Source: an uncultured Eubacterium sp.
Lineage (GTDB): Bacteria; Bacillota; Clostridia; Lachnospirales; Lachnospiraceae
DNA length: 13,491 nt
Assembly: GCA_902475415.1 (NCBI GenBank)
Contig: CABRZK010000037.1
Coordinates: 1-13,491, forward strand
Direction of reading: 5' to 3'
Below are positions 13,247 through 13,491 of this stretch, in pieces. A program made the position numbers and the translations under genes. Position 1 is the stretch's first letter. Every line of letters begins with the position of its first letter. The notes below the pieces were generated by a model. That model ran no database searches. It was not told the origin of the DNA and saw only the letters and a program-made list of their open reading frames with translations.

Positions 13247-13470
13247 CCTGGCTGCAAATGGGCATAGCAAAGCTGACCGCATTCCGGACGGAAACATCTC
13301 CGTTCTGATATGCAGTCACCAGCTTGAATGGCAGCCGTGTTATTTACTTGTAATCAACATACACCTTCAAGCCACCATTGATCAGTTGGTGAAGTGGATA
13401 TTGATAAGCAGTTTAATGTCGTGCTTGGGACAAAAATATAGTTCTTTCTAATAATAATAACGAAAGGTGA
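13247..13470 (-). other. Leader/intergenic stretch without a supported gene
   Basis: No reading frame here has both a start with a ribosome binding site and a recognisable product. The frame of the sigma-like gene runs upstream to a TAA near 13344-13346, before which a short frame reads PLHQLINGGLKVYVDYK. That could be a gene remnant. Potential hairpins exist: CACCA/TGGTG arms within about 13357-13391, and ACGGA/TCCGT at 13288-13303. A weak -10-like TATATT occurs at 13440-13435, without a good -35. I read the stretch as a structured leader of the operon that starts at 13211. Confidence 0.4.
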
Positions 13471-13491
13471 AAAAAGAAAAAGCCGACACGC
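13471..13491 (-). terminator. Probable 3' half of a terminator cut by the right edge
   Basis: On the minus strand the window opens with GCGTGTCGGC followed by TTTTTCTTTTT. A GC-rich segment leading straight into a U-tract is what the second arm and tail of a rho-independent terminator look like. The matching arm (GCCGACACGC or similar) would lie just outside the window. If right, it ends a gene upstream and separates it from the replication operon. Confidence 0.4.

Noticed and set aside
13212..13319. N-terminal extension of the sigma-like protein to a GTG at 13319
   Set aside because: There is no ribosome binding site before the GTG, the added 36 residues would run through the hairpin and U-tract, and a strong GGAGG supports the ATG at 13211.
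13347..13406. Short frame reading PLHQLINGGLKVYVDYK as a gene
   Set aside because: It follows a stop, has no start codon with a ribosome binding site, and I cannot match it to a family; at most a remnant.
13435..13463. Promoter for the replication operon with -10 TATATT
   Set aside because: The best -35 candidates (TTCGTT or TTTCGT) match consensus at few positions and need 18-19-base spacing; not supportable.

Overview
The window reads as the early (replication) and packaging-proximal part of a temperate tailed phage or prophage of a low-to-moderate-GC Firmicute, most likely a Clostridia-class gut bacterium. This rests on the gene set and order, the near-universal AGGAGG-type ribosome binding sites, and tightly packed genes with start/stop overlaps. 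Every gene I can support lies on the minus strand, so the genome is read from the right edge (13491) to the left (1). The open frames on the plus strand look like shadows.

In order of transcription: the right edge (13491-13212) holds what looks like the 3' half of a terminator, a leader without a clear gene, and a hairpin with a U-tract that carries the ribosome binding site of the first gene. Then come a cysteine-rich sigma-like regulator (13211-12702), two small phage proteins (12660-12237), a DUF2800 PD-(D/E)XK nuclease with a likely Fe-S cluster, a DUF2815 ssDNA-binding protein, a family A DNA polymerase with a proofreading domain, a DUF4406-like protein, and a primase-helicase. After a palindrome-flanked AT-rich spacer (origin candidate) come a VRR-NUC nuclease gene that is out of frame, an SNF2 helicase and an unrecognised small protein.

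Next is a regulatory node (3868-2903). A DUF1492-like regulator is followed by three CGACAT repeats at exact 10-bp spacing, a good sigma-A promoter and a leader terminator, and then a second DUF1492-like regulator. I read this as the early-to-late switch. To its left are an HNH endonuclease, a 265-bp non-coding stretch that may be the cos site, a P27-type small terminase, a 52-residue protein, a ParB-fused DNA methyltransferase, and the start of a C5-cytosine methyltransferase that runs off the left edge. The large terminase would be expected just beyond.

Together the genes form a self-contained replication module (primase-helicase, polymerase, SSB, nucleases, SNF2 helicase) followed by a packaging and DNA-modification module. 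I see no tRNA, rRNA, CRISPR array or insertion sequence. The gene content is typical of this phage group. The most interesting signals are in the non-coding DNA and in the broken VRR-NUC frame.
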